Made by a program: the position numbers and the translations under genes
Shown here: positions 8,055-19,355 of the stretch, one piece after another
Layout of the letters: each line of letters starts with the position of its first letter
Numbering within the stretch: the stretch's first letter is position 1
NCBI GenBank assembly: GCA_025354385.1
Contig: JANXMZ010000043.1
Coordinates: 62,001 to 126,000, forward strand
Direction of reading: 5' to 3'
DNA: 64,000 nt
DNA from: Bacteroidota bacterium
GTDB lineage: Bacteria; Bacteroidota; Bacteroidia; NS11-12g; UBA955
Notes under the pieces: model-generated
Seen by the model: the letters and a program-made list of their open reading frames with translations, nothing else
The model's database searches: none
What the model was told of the DNA's origin: nothing

Positions 8055-11000
8055 TTAGTTGATGGCGGCCGCTTTTGCTGCTTCACCTTCTGCTTTAGAA
8101 GCCATTAAACGATCGTATTCTTCTTGACTACCTACAATGATACCATCGTATGCGCGCATACCTGTACCTGCAGGAATTAAGTGACCAACGATAACGTTTT
8201 CTTTCAATCCACGCATTTCATCTACCTTACCTGCAATGGCTGCTTCGTTCAACACCTTGGTGGTTTCTTGGAACGAGGCCGCACTCATAAAGCTACGAGT
8301 GGCCAATGAAGCTCTGGTAATACCTTGCAATACTGAATCTGCAGTGGCAGTTACAGCATCGCGAACGAGTACTTGTTTTTTATCCTGACGTTTCAATGAA
8401 CTATTCTCTTCTCTTAATTCTCTTAAAGAAATAATTTGTCCAATTTTTAATTTGTCAGAATCACCTGCATCTAATACCAATTTGCGATCGTATACCCAAT
8501 CATTTTCTTTGAATAATTCAAACTTCTCTACAATTTCACCTTCTAAGAAATGAGTGTCACCTGGTTCAATAACCTCCATCTTTTGCATCATCTGTCTTAC
8601 GATAATCTCAATATGTTTATCATTGATTTTAACACCTTGCAAACGATACACTTCCTGAATACCATTTAAAATATAACGCTGAACCGCTGTAGGTCCTTGT
8701 ATTCTCAAAATATCTTGAGGTGTAATAGCACCATCAGACAGTGGTAAACCTGCTTTGATGAAATCGTTATCTTGAACAAAAATATGTTTAGATAGAGCTA
8801 TCATATAATGCTTTTGCTCACCATCCTTGCTAGTAATTGTTACTTCTCTGTTACCACGTTTAATACCACCATAACTTACAACACCATCAATTTCAGATAC
8901 TGTTGCTGGGTTAGAAGGATTACGTGCTTCGAACAACTCCGTTACACGTGGCAAACCACCTGTAATATCTCGTGTACCACGCGCAGAACGCGGGATCTTA
9001 GCAATAATATCACCTGCTTTGATAGCACCGCCATCTCCTACAGAAATGTGGGCACCTACTGGTAAGTTGATCTCTTTTAAAATTGTTTTGTCTTTCCCAA
9101 CGATTTTAATAGATGGTGATTTGGTTTTATCTTTTGTTTCGATAATAACCTTTTCACCATAACCTGTAACCTCGTCATTCTCTTCTCTAAAAGTAATACC
9201 ATCTATGATGTTCTCATAAGAGATTTTACCTGCAAGATCTGATAAGATAACCGCGTTATAAGGATCCCATGAACAAATTCTGGTTCCCTTTTTAACTTTA
9301 TCGCCTTCTTTAACATATACAAACGAACCGTAAGGGATATTGAATGTAACCAAAATGTTTTTGGTTTTAGGCTCCAGAATTCTTACCTCAGCACTTCTAC
9401 TCAAGTTTATTTCTGCAGCTACTTTATCTCCAGATTCTTCATCAACTTTCTCTACTGTAACCGTTTTTAACTCATCGAAGCTTAAAATACCTTCGAATTT
9501 AGAAATGATTTGAGATTCTGCTGCGATACTTGATGCAGTACCACCCACGTGGAATGTACGCAATGTTAACTGTGTACCTGGCTCCCCGATGGATTGGGCT
9601 GCAATAACACCAACGGCTTCTCCCATTTGCACCATGCGACCGTTTGCTAAGTTTCTGCCATAACATTTAGCACAAACACCGCTCTTAGTTTCGCAAGTTA
9701 AAACAGAACGAATTTCCATTTCTTCAATTCCAGATTTTTCAATTTCTTTGGCAAATTCTTCAGTTATTTCAGCGCCTGCCTCAACAATTAAATTACCTGT
9801 CTCAGGATTATATGTATCATAAAGTCCTGTTCTACCTAAAATACGTTCGTATAAACTCTCTACAACATCGTCATTGTCTTTCAATGCTGTTAAAGCTAAA
9901 CCTCTTAAAGTTCCGCAATCAAATTCTGTAATAATAACGTCTTGTGCAACGTCGTGCAACCTACGTGTAAGGTAACCAGCATCAGCCGTTTTCAGAGCTG
10001 TATCCGCCAAACCTTTACGAGCACCGTGTGTAGAAATGAAATATTCTAATACAGATAATCCTTCTTTAAAGTTAGATAAAATTGGATTCTCGATAATCTC
10101 ACCGACACCACCACCAATGTTCTTTTGTGGTTTTGCCATCAATCCCCTCATACCGCCTAACTGACGAATTTGCTCTTTAGAACCCCTTGCGCCAGAATCC
10201 AACATCATGTATACTGGATTGAAACCTTGGTTGTTTTCAGCCAATTCCTTCAATAGAATTTCACCCACTTGTGAGTTAATTCTGGTCCAGATATCAATTA
10301 CTTGGTTATAACGTTCGTTATTGGTAATAAAACCATTTTCGTAGTTAAATTTAATCTCGTCAACTTCTTTTCTAGCTTGTTCAATTAATTTCACTTTAGC
10401 ATCTGGAATGGCCACATAACTTAGGTTAAATGACAAACCACCTTTAAATGCATAGTGAAAACCTAAATCTTTAATATCATCTAAGAATTTAGAAGTACGT
10501 GCTACCCCTACCTCTTTTACGAAAATAGAAATAATATCTCTTAATGATTTCTTAGTCAATAATTGATTGATATACCCTACTCCATCTGGAACTACTTGGT
10601 TAAAAATAACTCTACCTACAGTAGTCTCAATAATTTTGTAAACGGTTTTACCATTCTCATCCAAATCTTTCAATCTACATTTAATAAAGGCGTTTAAATT
10701 AGCCTTGCCTTCATTGAAAGCAATGATAACCTCTTCCGGAGAATAGAAAGTAATACCTTCACCTGCAACATGTTGTTCTGGTGTAGATTTTCTTCCTTTG
10801 GTGATATAGTATAAACCAAGCACCATATCCTGAGAAGGTACAGTGATTGGAGAACCGTTAGCAGGATTTAAGATATTATGTGGCGCCAACATTAATAATT
10901 GTGCTTCCAAGATAGCAGCATTGCCCAATGGAACGTGCACAGCCATTTGGTCACCGTCAAAATCCGCGTTAAAACCTGTACAAGTCAAAGGGTGCAATTG

Positions 11001-12383
11001 GATTGCTTTTCCTTCGATTAATTTCGGTTGGAACGCTTGTATACCCAATCTGTGGAGTGTAGGAGCCCTGTTTAAAAGAACCGGATGGCCTTTCAAAATA
11101 TTCTCTAAAATTTCCCAGATAATTGGTTCTTTTTTATCAACGATTTTCTTTGCAGATTTAACCGTTTTGACAATACCTCTCTCAATTAATTTACGGATAA
11201 CAAATGGTTTGAATAATTCCGCAGCCATTGCTTTTGGTAATCCGCACTCACTTAATTTAAGTTTTGGACCTACCACAATTACCGAACGACCTGAATAATC
11301 AACCCTTTTACCCAAAAGGTTTAAACGGAAACGTCCTTGTTTACCTTTTAGCATATCACTTAAAGATTTCAATGGACGGTTACCTTCTGATTTAACAGCA
11401 CTTGCTCTTCTAGTATTATCTAAAAGGGAGTCTACAGATTCCTGTAACATCCTTTTTTCGTTTCTTAGAATTACTTCTGGTGCTTTAATTTCTATTAACC
11501 TTTTCAGACGGTTGTTACGAATAATAACCCTTCTGTATAAATCATTTAAATCGGAAGTTGCAAATCTACCACCTTCCAATGGCACCAATGGGCGCAATTC
11601 TGGCGGAATAACTGGCAACATTTTTAAGATCATCCACTCAGGGCGGTTGATATGGTTATCTCTGTTCGCAGAACGGAAACTTTCAATCACTTTTAAACGT
11701 TTCAAAGCTTCAGCTTTACGTTGTTGTGAAGTTTCTGTTGCAGCTTGATTTCTTAAGCTATAACTCAAACCATCCAAATCTGTTCTGCTCAATAGTTCCC
11801 AAAGTGCTTCAGCACCCATTTTAGCTACAAACTTTTTAGGGTCTGTATCTTCTAGGTATTGATTTTCTTTTGGTAATTTATCTAAGATATCTAGGTACTC
11901 CTCTTCTGTTAATAAATCTAAATTATTGACAGTTTCGTGCTCACCTTTTTGAATTACAACATAGCGTTCGTAGTAAACAACCATGTCTAATTTCTTGGTA
12001 CTCAAACCTAATAAATATCCGATTTTATTTGGCAATGAACGGAAATACCAGATATGAGCAACAGGCACCACTAATTTAATGTGACCCATGCGCTCGCGTC
12101 TTACTTTCTTTTCTGTTACCTCAACACCACATCTGTCACAAACTATCCCTTTGTAACGGATACGTTTGTACTTACCACAATGACATTCGTAGTCTTTGAT
12201 TGGTCCAAAAATACGCTCGCAGAATAGTCCACCCATTTCAGGCTTATAACTTCTGTAATTGATGGTTTCCGGTTTTGTAACCTCTCCGAACGATTTTTGC
12301 AGAATATTTTCAGGCGAAGCTAAACCAATGCGAATTTTGGTAAAGTTGCTTTTAATTTTTTGACTCTTTTTTATAGTTGACAT
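8055..12383 (-). CDS. rpoC: DNA-directed RNA polymerase subunit beta'
   Basis: Full-length beta' (1442 residues). The N-terminal zinc-binding cysteines ([20 protein letters not shown]) are present, as is the catalytic magnesium loop [12 protein letters not shown]. The trigger-loop/bridge-helix region includes RGLMAKPQ and [24 protein letters not shown] second zinc cluster ([19 protein letters not shown]) follows, and the C-terminal part contains [11 protein letters not shown]. The product forms the clamp and active site of RNA polymerase with RpoB, encoded 46 bases upstream on the same strand. It is the last gene of the locus. Nothing is missing compared with other Bacteroidota sequences that I can judge. 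Confidence 0.99.
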   Translation of the reverse strand: MSTIKKSQKIKSNFTKIRIGLASPENILQKSFGEVTKPETINYRSYKPEMGGLFCERIFGPIKDYECHCGKYKRIRYKGIVCDRCGVEVTEKKVRRERMGHIKLVVPVAHIWYFRSLPNKIGYLLGLSTKKLDMVVYYERYVVIQKGEHETVNNLDLLTEEEYLDILDKLPKENQYLEDTDPKKFVAKMGAEALWELLSRTDLDGLSYSLRNQAATETSQQRKAEALKRLKVIESFRSANRDNHINRPEWMILKMLPVIPPELRPLVPLEGGRFATSDLNDLYRRVIIRNNRLKRLIEIKAPEVILRNEKRMLQESVDSLLDNTRRASAVKSEGNRPLKSLSDMLKGKQGRFRLNLLGKRVDYSGRSVIVVGPKLKLSECGLPKAMAAELFKPFVIRKLIERGIVKTVKSAKKIVDKKEPIIWEILENILKGHPVLLNRAPTLHRLGIQAFQPKLIEGKAIQLHPLTCTGFNADFDGDQMAVHVPLGNAAILEAQLLMLAPHNILNPANGSPITVPSQDMVLGLYYITKGRKSTPEQHVAGEGITFYSPEEVIIAFNEGKANLNAFIKCRLKDLDENGKTVYKIIETTVGRVIFNQVVPDGVGYINQLLTKKSLRDIISIFVKEVGVARTSKFLDDIKDLGFHYAFKGGLSFNLSYVAIPDAKVKLIEQARKEVDEIKFNYENGFITNNERYNQVIDIWTRINSQVGEILLKELAENNQGFNPVYMMLDSGARGSKEQIRQLGGMRGLMAKPQKNIGGGVGEIIENPILSNFKEGLSVLEYFISTHGARKGLADTALKTADAGYLTRRLHDVAQDVIITEFDCGTLRGLALTALKDNDDVVESLYERILGRTGLYDTYNPETGNLIVEAGAEITEEFAKEIEKSGIEEMEIRSVLTCETKSGVCAKCYGRNLANGRMVQMGEAVGVIAAQSIGEPGTQLTLRTFHVGGTASSIAAESQIISKFEGILSFDELKTVTVEKVDEESGDKVAAEINLSRSAEVRILEPKTKNILVTFNIPYGSFVYVKEGDKVKKGTRICSWDPYNAVILSDLAGKISYENIIDGITFREENDEVTGYGEKVIIETKDKTKSPSIKIVGKDKTILKEINLPVGAHISVGDGGAIKAGDIIAKIPRSARGTRDITGGLPRVTELFEARNPSNPATVSEIDGVVSYGGIKRGNREVTITSKDGEQKHYMIALSKHIFVQDNDFIKAGLPLSDGAITPQDILRIQGPTAVQRYILNGIQEVYRLQGVKINDKHIEIIVRQMMQKMEVIEPGDTHFLEGEIVEKFELFKENDWVYDRKLVLDAGDSDKLKIGQIISLRELREENSSLKRQDKKQVLVRDAVTATADSVLQGITRASLATRSFMSAASFQETTKVLNEAAIAGKVDEMRGLKENVIVGHLIPAGTGMRAYDGIIVGSQEEYDRLMASKAEGEAAKAAAIN

Positions 12384-12429
12384 TTGATGTTTTTAATACT
12401 GTTTGTGAAACTTTATAATACCTGTTTAA

Positions 12430-15400
12430 TTATTCTTCAAAACTCATTTCGATACCAAGTCCTCTTAATTCGTGTATCAATACATTGAATGATTCAGGAA
12501 TACCGATTTGTGTGATATTATCTCCTTTAACAATGGCTTCGTAAGTTTTTGCTCTACCCATGATATCATCTGATTTAATGGTTAAGATTTCTCTCAAGAT
12601 ATTGGCTGCACCGAATGCTTCCAATGCCCAAACCTCCATCTCACCAAAACGCTGACCACCGAATTGAGCTTTACCACCCAAAGGCTGTTGAGTAATCATT
12701 GAATATGGTCCGATAGAACGCGCGTGCATCTTATCATCAACCATGTGACCGAGTTTCAACATATAAATAACACCGACTGTTGTTGGTTGGTGGAATTTTT
12801 CACCTGATAAACCATCATACAAGTATACTTGACCGTTCTTTGGTAATTTGGCTTCGTCAATGTATTGATCTATCTGAGCAGGAGATGCACCATCAAAAAT
12901 TGGTGTTGCAAATTTCAATCCCAATTCAAGACCAGCCCAACCCAAAACAGTTTCATATATCTGACCCAAGTTCATCCTTGAAGGAACACCCAGTGGATTC
13001 AATACGATATCTACCGGAGTACCATCTTCTAAGAATGGCATATCCTCTTTACGAACGATTCTGGCCACAATACCTTTATTACCGTGACGACCAGCCATTT
13101 TATCACCCACTTTTAATTTACGTTTTTGAGCAACATAAACTTTAGCCATTTTCAATATACCTGTTGGTAATTCATCACCTACAGTAATTGCATAATACTC
13201 TCTTCTGTGAGTTGCATATATTTCTGTTGAAGCAGACTTGAAATTTTTCAATATTAGATTAACCACAGCATTCTTTTCCATATCAGAAGTCCAGTTTGCA
13301 TAATTAACGTTGGTATAGTCTACAGAACCCAAGTTTTTTAAGGAGAATTTGGTTCCTTTAGGAATCATTTCCTCACCAAAAACACTGTGCACACCTGCAG
13401 AAGTTTTACCGTTTAATACTTTGAATAACTTTTGAACAAGGATTTCTTTTAATTTCTCCATATTCTTACCGTATTCAACTTCGCTTTTTACAAGTTTAGC
13501 TTTTTCATCAGCTTTTGCGCCTTTTTCTTTTTTGGTTCTGCTGAATAATTTTTTATCAATAACCACACCTTCAGTTGATGGTGGCGCTTTAAGTGATGCA
13601 TCTTTAACATCACCAGCTTTATCACCAAAAATAGCTCTTAATAATTTTTCTTCAGGAGAAGGTTCAGTTTCACCTTTTGGAGTAATTTTACCAATGATGA
13701 TATCTCCTTCTTTAATCTCTGCACCTATTCTTATTAAGCCATTTTCATCTAAATTTTTAGTAGCTTCTTCACTTACGTTAGGAATATCATTGGTTAATTC
13801 TTCTTCACCGCGTTTGGTGTCTCTAACTTCCAATTCAAATTCATCTACGTGTAATGAAGTATACCAATCATCACTCACCACTTTTTCAGAAATAACAATC
13901 GCATCCTCAAAGTTATAACCCTGCCATGGCATGAAGGCTACTTTCAAGTTTCTTCCCAATGCTAGTTCGCCACCTTCTGTAGCATAACCTTCGCAAAGAA
14001 TTTCATTTTTGGCAACTCTTTGTCCCTTTTTAACAATAGGACGAAGATTAACACATGTGCTTTGGTTGGTTCTTAAGAATTTGGTTAGTTTATACGTTTT
14101 CATGTTACCTGCAAAACTTACCAATTCGTCATCTTCTGTAAAGTCGTAACGAATTCTGATTTCAGTTGCATCCACATAATCTACAATACCATTATTTTCT
14201 GCAGTCACCAATGTTCTTGAATCTCTAGCAATTCTTTCTTCCAGTCCAGTACCTACAATTGGTGCTTGTGGACGAAGCAAAGGAACTGCCTGACGTTGCA
14301 TGTTAGATCCCATCAAGGCTCTATTCGCATCATCATGCTCAAGGAAAGGAATCAATGAAGCTGCAATAGACACAATCTGATTTGGCGCAACATCCATGAA
14401 GTTTAATTTCTCAGGAGATACAAGCGGGAAGTCACCTTCAAAACGGGCTTTAACCTCATTAGAAAGGAACTCACCTTTTTCGTTTGTTAATGAGTTAGAC
14501 TGTGCAATAATTTTGCCATCTTCCTCTTCGGCACTTAAGTATACAACTCCTTTTAGAACATTTACTTTACCATTTTCAACTGGTCTGTAAGGTGTTTCAA
14601 TAAAGCCCATACCATTGATTTTTGCATGCACACAAAGTGATGAAATCAAACCAATGTTAGGACCCTCTGGTGTTTCGATGGTACATAAACGACCGTAGTG
14701 TGTATAGTGAACATCCCTAACCTCAAAACCTGCTCTTTCACGAGAAAGACCACCTGGTCCAAGGGCAGACATTCTTCTTTTGTGTGTAATCTCTGCTAAT
14801 GGATTTGTTTGATCCATAAACTGAGATAACTGGTTAGTACCAAAGAATGAATTAATAACTGAAGATAATGAACGCGCATTTATCAAATCTGTTGGCGTAA
14901 ATACTTCGTTATCTCTAATATTCATTTTTTCGCGAATGGTTCTGGCCATACGGGCCAAACCAACACCAAATTGAGCGTATAATTGTTCACCAACTGTTCT
15001 AACACGTCTGTTGCTTAAGTGGTCAATATCATCCACTTCAGAACGGCTGTTACTTAATTCAATAAGGTATGTTATAATTTTAATGATATCCTGATTGGTT
15101 AACACCTTTGTTTCCATTGGGGTATTCAAATTCAGTTTTTTATTAATTCTATAACGACCAACATCACCTAGGTCATAGCGTTTATCAGAGAAGAATAATC
15201 TTTCTATAATACCACGCGCTGTTTCCTCATCTGGTGGATCAGTATTTCTTAATTGACGATAGATATGTTCTACCGCTTCTTTACCATTGTTTGAAGTATC
15301 CTTTTGAAGCGTGTTGTAAATGATAGTGAAATCATTTTTACCTTCTTCTTCTTTGTTTAGGATAATGGTTTTAACACCCGCTTCTACGATTTCATCTATG

Positions 15401-16245
15401 TGGTCGTTTTCCAATAAAGTATCACGCTCAATGATTACTTCATTACGTTCGATGGAAACTACCTCACCGGTGTCCTCATCCACGAAATCTTCAATCCAGG
15501 TGCGAAGTACCCTTGCGGATAATTTTCTACCAACATATTTTTTCAAGCCTGACTTGGAAACTTTCACTTCTTCAGCAAGGCCGAAAATATTTAATATATC
15601 TTTATCTGATTCGAAACCAATTGCACGTAGCAATGTGGTAACTGGGAATTTCTTTTTTCTGTCGATGTATGCATACATCACGTTGTTTACATCCGTAGCG
15701 AATTCAATCCATGATCCTTTGAATGGAATAACACGGGCCGAGTATAATTTGGTACCATTGGTATGGTAAGATTGTCCAAAGAATACGCCTGGTGAACGGT
15801 GTAATTGAGAAACAATAACCCTTTCGGCACCGTTAATAACAAAAGTACCACTAGGTGTCATGTATGGAATTGTGCCCAAGTATACGTCTTGCACGATGGT
15901 TTGAAAATCTTCGTGCTCAGGATCGTTACAGGATAATTTCAATTTAGCCTTAAGGGGTACCGAATAGGTTAAACCTCTTTCGATACATTCTTGTATAGAA
16001 TAACGCGGGGGATCCACGAAATAATCCAGGAATTCAAGGTTAAAAATGTTTCTGGTATCATTGATAGGAAAATTTTCCTGAAACACTTTGAATAAGCCTT
16101 CATCTGTACGCTTATCTACGTGGGTTTCTAATTGAAAAAATTCTTTGAATGATTGTAATTGAATGTCAAGAAAATCTGGATAATCAATTACTTTATCAAT
16201 TGATGCGAAATTGATTCTTTTTGGTTGTTTTACTTTTGTTGCCAA
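12430..16245 (-). CDS. rpoB: DNA-directed RNA polymerase subunit beta
   Basis: Full-length beta (1271 residues), recognised by the rifampicin-pocket region ([17 protein letters not shown], then [14 protein letters not shown]), the [11 protein letters not shown] motif, and the C-terminal [12 protein letters not shown] and [15 protein letters not shown] segments. It pairs with RpoC to form the catalytic core. The start is a TTG at 16245 ([15 protein letters not shown]), because an in-frame TAA lies 15 bases upstream and no ATG intervenes. The N-terminus matches relatives at that point, so the UUG start looks genuine. A 13-bp hairpin lies in the 116-base gap after rplL and may act as an attenuator or processing site. 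Confidence 0.99.
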   Translation of the reverse strand: MATKVKQPKRINFASIDKVIDYPDFLDIQLQSFKEFFQLETHVDKRTDEGLFKVFQENFPINDTRNIFNLEFLDYFVDPPRYSIQECIERGLTYSVPLKAKLKLSCNDPEHEDFQTIVQDVYLGTIPYMTPSGTFVINGAERVIVSQLHRSPGVFFGQSYHTNGTKLYSARVIPFKGSWIEFATDVNNVMYAYIDRKKKFPVTTLLRAIGFESDKDILNIFGLAEEVKVSKSGLKKYVGRKLSARVLRTWIEDFVDEDTGEVVSIERNEVIIERDTLLENDHIDEIVEAGVKTIILNKEEEGKNDFTIIYNTLQKDTSNNGKEAVEHIYRQLRNTDPPDEETARGIIERLFFSDKRYDLGDVGRYRINKKLNLNTPMETKVLTNQDIIKIITYLIELSNSRSEVDDIDHLSNRRVRTVGEQLYAQFGVGLARMARTIREKMNIRDNEVFTPTDLINARSLSSVINSFFGTNQLSQFMDQTNPLAEITHKRRMSALGPGGLSRERAGFEVRDVHYTHYGRLCTIETPEGPNIGLISSLCVHAKINGMGFIETPYRPVENGKVNVLKGVVYLSAEEEDGKIIAQSNSLTNEKGEFLSNEVKARFEGDFPLVSPEKLNFMDVAPNQIVSIAASLIPFLEHDDANRALMGSNMQRQAVPLLRPQAPIVGTGLEERIARDSRTLVTAENNGIVDYVDATEIRIRYDFTEDDELVSFAGNMKTYKLTKFLRTNQSTCVNLRPIVKKGQRVAKNEILCEGYATEGGELALGRNLKVAFMPWQGYNFEDAIVISEKVVSDDWYTSLHVDEFELEVRDTKRGEEELTNDIPNVSEEATKNLDENGLIRIGAEIKEGDIIIGKITPKGETEPSPEEKLLRAIFGDKAGDVKDASLKAPPSTEGVVIDKKLFSRTKKEKGAKADEKAKLVKSEVEYGKNMEKLKEILVQKLFKVLNGKTSAGVHSVFGEEMIPKGTKFSLKNLGSVDYTNVNYANWTSDMEKNAVVNLILKNFKSASTEIYATHRREYYAITVGDELPTGILKMAKVYVAQKRKLKVGDKMAGRHGNKGIVARIVRKEDMPFLEDGTPVDIVLNPLGVPSRMNLGQIYETVLGWAGLELGLKFATPIFDGASPAQIDQYIDEAKLPKNGQVYLYDGLSGEKFHQPTTVGVIYMLKLGHMVDDKMHARSIGPYSMITQQPLGGKAQFGGQRFGEMEVWALEAFGAANILREILTIKSDDIMGRAKTYEAIVKGDNITQIGIPESFNVLIHELRGLGIEMSFEE

Positions 16246-16301
16246 TTTTATTAAAAATTAGTATTTTTTATGTCCGAGAAGAGAGAATGTTTAATTAAAA
16301 C

Positions 16302-16338
16302 ACCAATAGACCCACTCGGTTTCCCTGGGTCTATTGGT
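16302..16338 (-). promoter_or_regulatory. Hairpin between rplL and rpoB (attenuator or RNA processing site)
   Basis: ACCAATAGACCCA at 16302-16314 and its exact complement at 16326-16338 form a 13-bp stem with an 11-base loop. On the transcribed strand it is followed by GTTTTAATT, only a weak U-tract, so partial termination or RNase cleavage is more likely than full termination. Confidence 0.7.
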
Positions 16339-16361
16339 AAAATTTTTAGCGTAAAATGAGA

Positions 16362-16739
16362 TTACTTAATCTCAACTTCTGCACCAGTTTCTGTAAGTTT
16401 AGCTTTCAATGCTTCAGCTTCATCTTTAGCAATGTTTTCTTTTACAGGTTTTGGAGCGCCATCAACTAAATCTTTAGCTTCTTTCAAGCCAAGACCAGTT
16501 AAATCTTTAACTACCTTAACAACGTTTAATTTGTTAGGACCGGCAGCTTTAAGTATTACAGTAAATTCTGTTTGAACAGCAGCAGCTTCGCCACCACCAC
16601 CTGCAGCAGGAGCCGCAGCAACAGCCGCAGCAGCAGCTGGTTCGATACCATACTCATCTTTCAAAATTTGAGCTAATTCATTTACCTGTTTAACGGTAAG
16701 ATTAACTAATTGTTCAGCAAATGCTTTTAAATCTGACAT
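16362..16739 (-). CDS. rplL: 50S ribosomal protein L7/L12
   Basis: The 125-residue protein has an N-terminal dimerisation domain (about 1-35), an Ala/Gly-rich hinge (about 36-52), and a C-terminal factor-binding domain containing [20 protein letters not shown] and the closing [16 protein letters not shown]. Multiple copies form the ribosomal stalk through L10 and recruit EF-Tu and EF-G. It lies 36 bases after rplJ in the ribosomal/RNA polymerase operon, the order conserved in most bacteria. Confidence 0.98.
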   Translation of the reverse strand: MSDLKAFAEQLVNLTVKQVNELAQILKDEYGIEPAAAAAVAAAPAAGGGGEAAAVQTEFTVILKAAGPNKLNVVKVVKDLTGLGLKEAKDLVDGAPKPVKENIAKDEAEALKAKLTETGAEVEIK

Positions 16740-16775
16740 TTTTTTTAATTGTTTTTTTTGTTTGTTAATAAATTT

Positions 16776-17297
16776 TTAATTTGCTCTTTCTTGCAATGTT
16801 TTAACGATACCGGCAATTTTGCCACCACCGCTTTTCAAAGCAGAAATCACGTTTTTAGCTGGAGATTGTAATAATCCAACTATTTCTCCAATCATTTCCT
16901 CTTTTGATTTTAGAGTACTCAATGCCAATAATTGATTGTCGCCAACATAAATTGCACTATCAATATAAGCACCTTTTAATTCAGGTTTTGTACCTTTTTT
17001 TCTGAATTTCAAAATCGCTTGAGCCGGAGCCTTAGGATTTTCAGAAACCAAAATTGCGGTTGTTCCTTTTAGAATGTTCTCTAAATCGCCAAAATCTTTT
17101 CCGGAGTTGCGCATAGCTTTAAATATCAAAGTATTTTTTGCTACCTGCATTTGAATGCCACCTTTAAAAAGTTCTCTTCTTAAACTATTTGTTTCGTTCG
17201 CGGAGATACTAGAAGTATCGGCAAAGTACAAATTGTTGTTAGACTGAAGCTTTTCAGTTAATTGGGCAATTGCTGCGTTTTTGTCTTCTCTTTTCAT
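16776..17297 (-). CDS. rplJ: 50S ribosomal protein L10
   Basis: The protein (173 residues) begins MKREDKNAAIAQLTEKLQ and has the L10 core (VAKNTLIFKAM, KGTTAILVSENPKAPA). The C-terminal helix (GGKIAGIVKTLQERAN) binds L7/L12 dimers. It links the stalk to 23S rRNA and in other bacteria autoregulates the rplJL mRNA by binding its leader. Only 2 bases separate it from rplA upstream, so an L10 leader structure of the usual kind has no room between the two genes and would have to lie inside rplA. Confidence 0.98.
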   Translation of the reverse strand: MKREDKNAAIAQLTEKLQSNNNLYFADTSSISANETNSLRRELFKGGIQMQVAKNTLIFKAMRNSGKDFGDLENILKGTTAILVSENPKAPAQAILKFRKKGTKPELKGAYIDSAIYVGDNQLLALSTLKSKEEMIGEIVGLLQSPAKNVISALKSGGGKIAGIVKTLQERAN

Positions 17298-17299
17298 TT

Positions 17300-17995
17300 T
17301 TAAATTCCTGGAATTGATTTGATATCAATGCATAAACTTGGGCTCATGGTAGAGCTTAAGTAAACGCTTTTAAAGTAAGTCCCCTTGGAAGAAGAGGGCT
17401 TTAGTTTGCTAAGAGTTTGCATTATTTCTACTGCGTTCTCAGCGATTTGATTGGGTTGAAAGCTAACTTTACCAATAGATGCATGAATAATCCCTGTTTT
17501 ATCAACTTTAAAGTCAATTTTACCAGCTTTTACTTCAGTTACAGCTTTAGCAACATCAGGAGTAACAGTTCCTGACTTTGGATTTGGCATTAAGTTACGT
17601 GGCCCCAATATTTTACCTAATTTACCAAGCTTCGCCATTACAGCTGGCATGGTAATTATAATGTCAACATCCAACCAGCCTCCGCTGATTTTTTCGATAT
17701 AATCGTCTAAACCTACATAATCCGCACCAGCTGCTTTAGCTTCTGCTTCTTTATCAGGCGTACACAATACCAAAACTTTAATGGTTTTACCAGTACCATG
17801 TGGTAATGTGGAAACCCCTCTCACCATTTGAGAAGCTTGCTTTGGATCTACACCTAAACGAACATCAATATCAACTGATGAATCGAATTTGGTGAAGGTT
17901 ATATCTTTTAACATCTTAGAAGCTTCTTCTAAAGAATAAACTTTAGCGCTATCTACTTTTGTTATTACTTTCTTTCTATTTTTTGTAAGTGCCAT
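17300..17995 (-). CDS. rplA: 50S ribosomal protein L1
   Basis: The protein is 231 residues, the normal length. Signatures include [20 protein letters not shown] and the conserved [20 protein letters not shown] loop. L1 binds 23S rRNA at the E-site stalk and helps release deacylated tRNA; in many bacteria it also represses its own operon mRNA. It sits 11 bases downstream of rplK and 2 bases before rplJ, consistent with one polycistronic mRNA. Confidence 0.98.
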   Translation of the reverse strand: MALTKNRKKVITKVDSAKVYSLEEASKMLKDITFTKFDSSVDIDVRLGVDPKQASQMVRGVSTLPHGTGKTIKVLVLCTPDKEAEAKAAGADYVGLDDYIEKISGGWLDVDIIITMPAVMAKLGKLGKILGPRNLMPNPKSGTVTPDVAKAVTEVKAGKIDFKVDKTGIIHASIGKVSFQPNQIAENAVEIMQTLSKLKPSSSKGTYFKSVYLSSTMSPSLCIDIKSIPGI

Positions 17996-18006
17996 TATTT
18001 ATTCTT

Positions 18007-18444
18007 TTAAAATGGTTTATTTCCTGAAATTGTTACACCCATACTTCTTGCAGTACCAGCTACCATATTCATGGCAGATTCTACTTCGAAGCAATTTAAA
18101 TCTGGCATTTTATCTTCTGCGATTTTTCTAACCTGTTCCCAAGTTAATTCACCTGATTTTTTACGGTTAGGTTCTGCGGAGCCCTTTGCTATTTTGGTAA
18201 CCTCTAAAATTTGAACAGCTACCGGTGGCGTTTTAATGATGAATTCAAATGATTTATCTGAATACACTGTTAATACTACTGGTAACACTTTACCCATTTT
18301 ATCTTGGGTACGTGCGTTAAATTGTTTACAAAACTCCATGATGTTTACACCTTTTGAGCCCAGAGCAGGTCCAATGGGAGGTGCGGGATTTGCCTGTCCG
18401 CCTTTTACTTGTAATTTTACGAATCCTGATACTTCTTTTGCCAT
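18007..18444 (-). CDS. rplK: 50S ribosomal protein L11
   Basis: The 145-residue protein has the N-terminal [20 protein letters not shown] motif, which includes the thiostrepton/GTPase-centre proline loop, and a C-terminal rRNA-binding domain ([17 protein letters not shown], then [11 protein letters not shown]). It acts with L10 and the stalk in factor-dependent GTP hydrolysis. It lies 14 bases after nusG. Confidence 0.98.
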   Translation of the reverse strand: MAKEVSGFVKLQVKGGQANPAPPIGPALGSKGVNIMEFCKQFNARTQDKMGKVLPVVLTVYSDKSFEFIIKTPPVAVQILEVTKIAKGSAEPNRKKSGELTWEQVRKIAEDKMPDLNCFEVESAMNMVAGTARSMGVTISGNKPF

Positions 18445-18458
18445 GTTATGCTATTTAT

Positions 18459-19001
18459 TTATTCTTTTTCTATTTGATTGTAGTTAAGTTCTAATGGTGT
18501 TCTTCTTCCAAAGATTTTTACCATTACCTTAACCTTTTTCTTCTCGTCATTTACCTCTTCAATTACACCGCTGAAACCACTGAAAGGACCATCTGTTACT
18601 TTAATTGGCTCTCCAACGATGAATGGTTCTGTTCCTTCTGGATCTATAGCGCCATGTTCATCCGCATTGCCCAAAATTCTATTCACTTCAGCTTGTCTAA
18701 GAGGCACTGGTCCTTCTTTGGAACCTAAGAACCCAACAACACCATTAATACCCTTTATGGTGGCTTCAACCTCGCCATAAAACTTCATTTGCACTAAAAT
18801 ATAACCAGGAAAATAATTTTTATCTTTAGCTATCTTTTTGCCATTTTTAATGGTATAAACTTTCTCCATTGGAATAAGAATCTGAGGTACATAATCTGTC
18901 AGTTTCGCTTTTTCAAGCTCACTTTCCAAATTGGCTTTCACCTTTTTTTCTTGACCGGAGATGGCTCTCACCACGTACCATTGAAGATCTGTAACTTCCA
19001 T
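18459..19001 (-). CDS. nusG: Transcription termination/antitermination factor NusG
   Basis: The protein has 180 residues: an NGN domain (LQWYVVRAISGQEKKVK, then FPGYILVQM) and a C-terminal KOW domain (VTDGPFSGFSGVIEEV). It binds the RpoC/RpoB clamp and either couples transcription to translation or assists Rho, depending on partners. It starts 6 bases after secE and precedes rplK, the standard order. Confidence 0.98.
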   Translation of the reverse strand: MEVTDLQWYVVRAISGQEKKVKANLESELEKAKLTDYVPQILIPMEKVYTIKNGKKIAKDKNYFPGYILVQMKFYGEVEATIKGINGVVGFLGSKEGPVPLRQAEVNRILGNADEHGAIDPEGTEPFIVGEPIKVTDGPFSGFSGVIEEVNDEKKKVKVMVKIFGRRTPLELNYNQIEKE

Positions 19002-19007
19002 TTTTTG

Positions 19008-19202
19008 TTATTTAAACAAATTGTAAAAAAAGTTTAATCCTGTGCCTAATAGAGCATCTATTACCCACAGAATACTTGCAAAAATTACTGATGCTATAAG
19101 CACAATGATTGCACTTTCACGCAATTGGTCCCAAGTAGGCCAAGTTACTTTATTTAGTAATTCGTCCACTGTAAGATTCCACATATTCCTTAATTTTTCC
19201 AT
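19008..19202 (-). CDS. secE: Preprotein translocase subunit SecE
   Basis: This small 64-residue protein has one C-terminal membrane helix (SAIIVLIASVIFASILWVID) after the conserved amphipathic motif ELLNKVTWPTWDQL. It stabilises SecY in the SecYEG channel. A longer frame opens at 19232, but the ATG at 19202 (MEKLRNMWN) gives the normal SecE N-terminus and leaves the tRNA-Trp gene free. It lies between trnW and nusG. Confidence 0.97.
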   Translation of the reverse strand: MEKLRNMWNLTVDELLNKVTWPTWDQLRESAIIVLIASVIFASILWVIDALLGTGLNFFYNLFK

Positions 19203-19221
19203 TTCGTTATTTCTTTTTTTG

Positions 19222-19292
19222 CACGGGAACAAGGATTCGAACCCTGATCAAAGGTTTTGGAGACCTCTATTCTACCATTGAACTATTCCCGT
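19222..19292 (-). tRNA. tRNA-Trp (CCA)
   Basis: A 71-base cloverleaf: acceptor ACGGGAA/TTCCCGT, D stem GTTC/GAAT, anticodon stem GAGGT/ACCTT with loop CTCCAAA (anticodon CCA), and T stem CAGGG/CCTTG with TTCGAAT loop. The discriminator is G, as expected for Trp. CCA is not encoded. It lies between tuf and secE. Confidence 0.96.
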
Positions 19293-19304
19293 TTATAGAC
19301 AATG

Positions 19305-19338
19305 GCCATTGATCATTATGGTGACAATGACCAATGGC
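19305..19338 (-). promoter_or_regulatory. Hairpin between tuf and tRNA-Trp
   Basis: In the transcript, GCCATTGGTCAT pairs with ATGATCAATGGC, a 12-bp stem with one G-U pair and a loop of 10 bases. No U-tract follows, so it is more likely an RNA processing or stability element separating tuf mRNA from the tRNA than a terminator. Confidence 0.55.
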
Positions 19339-19355
19339 TATGTATAATTATCTAG

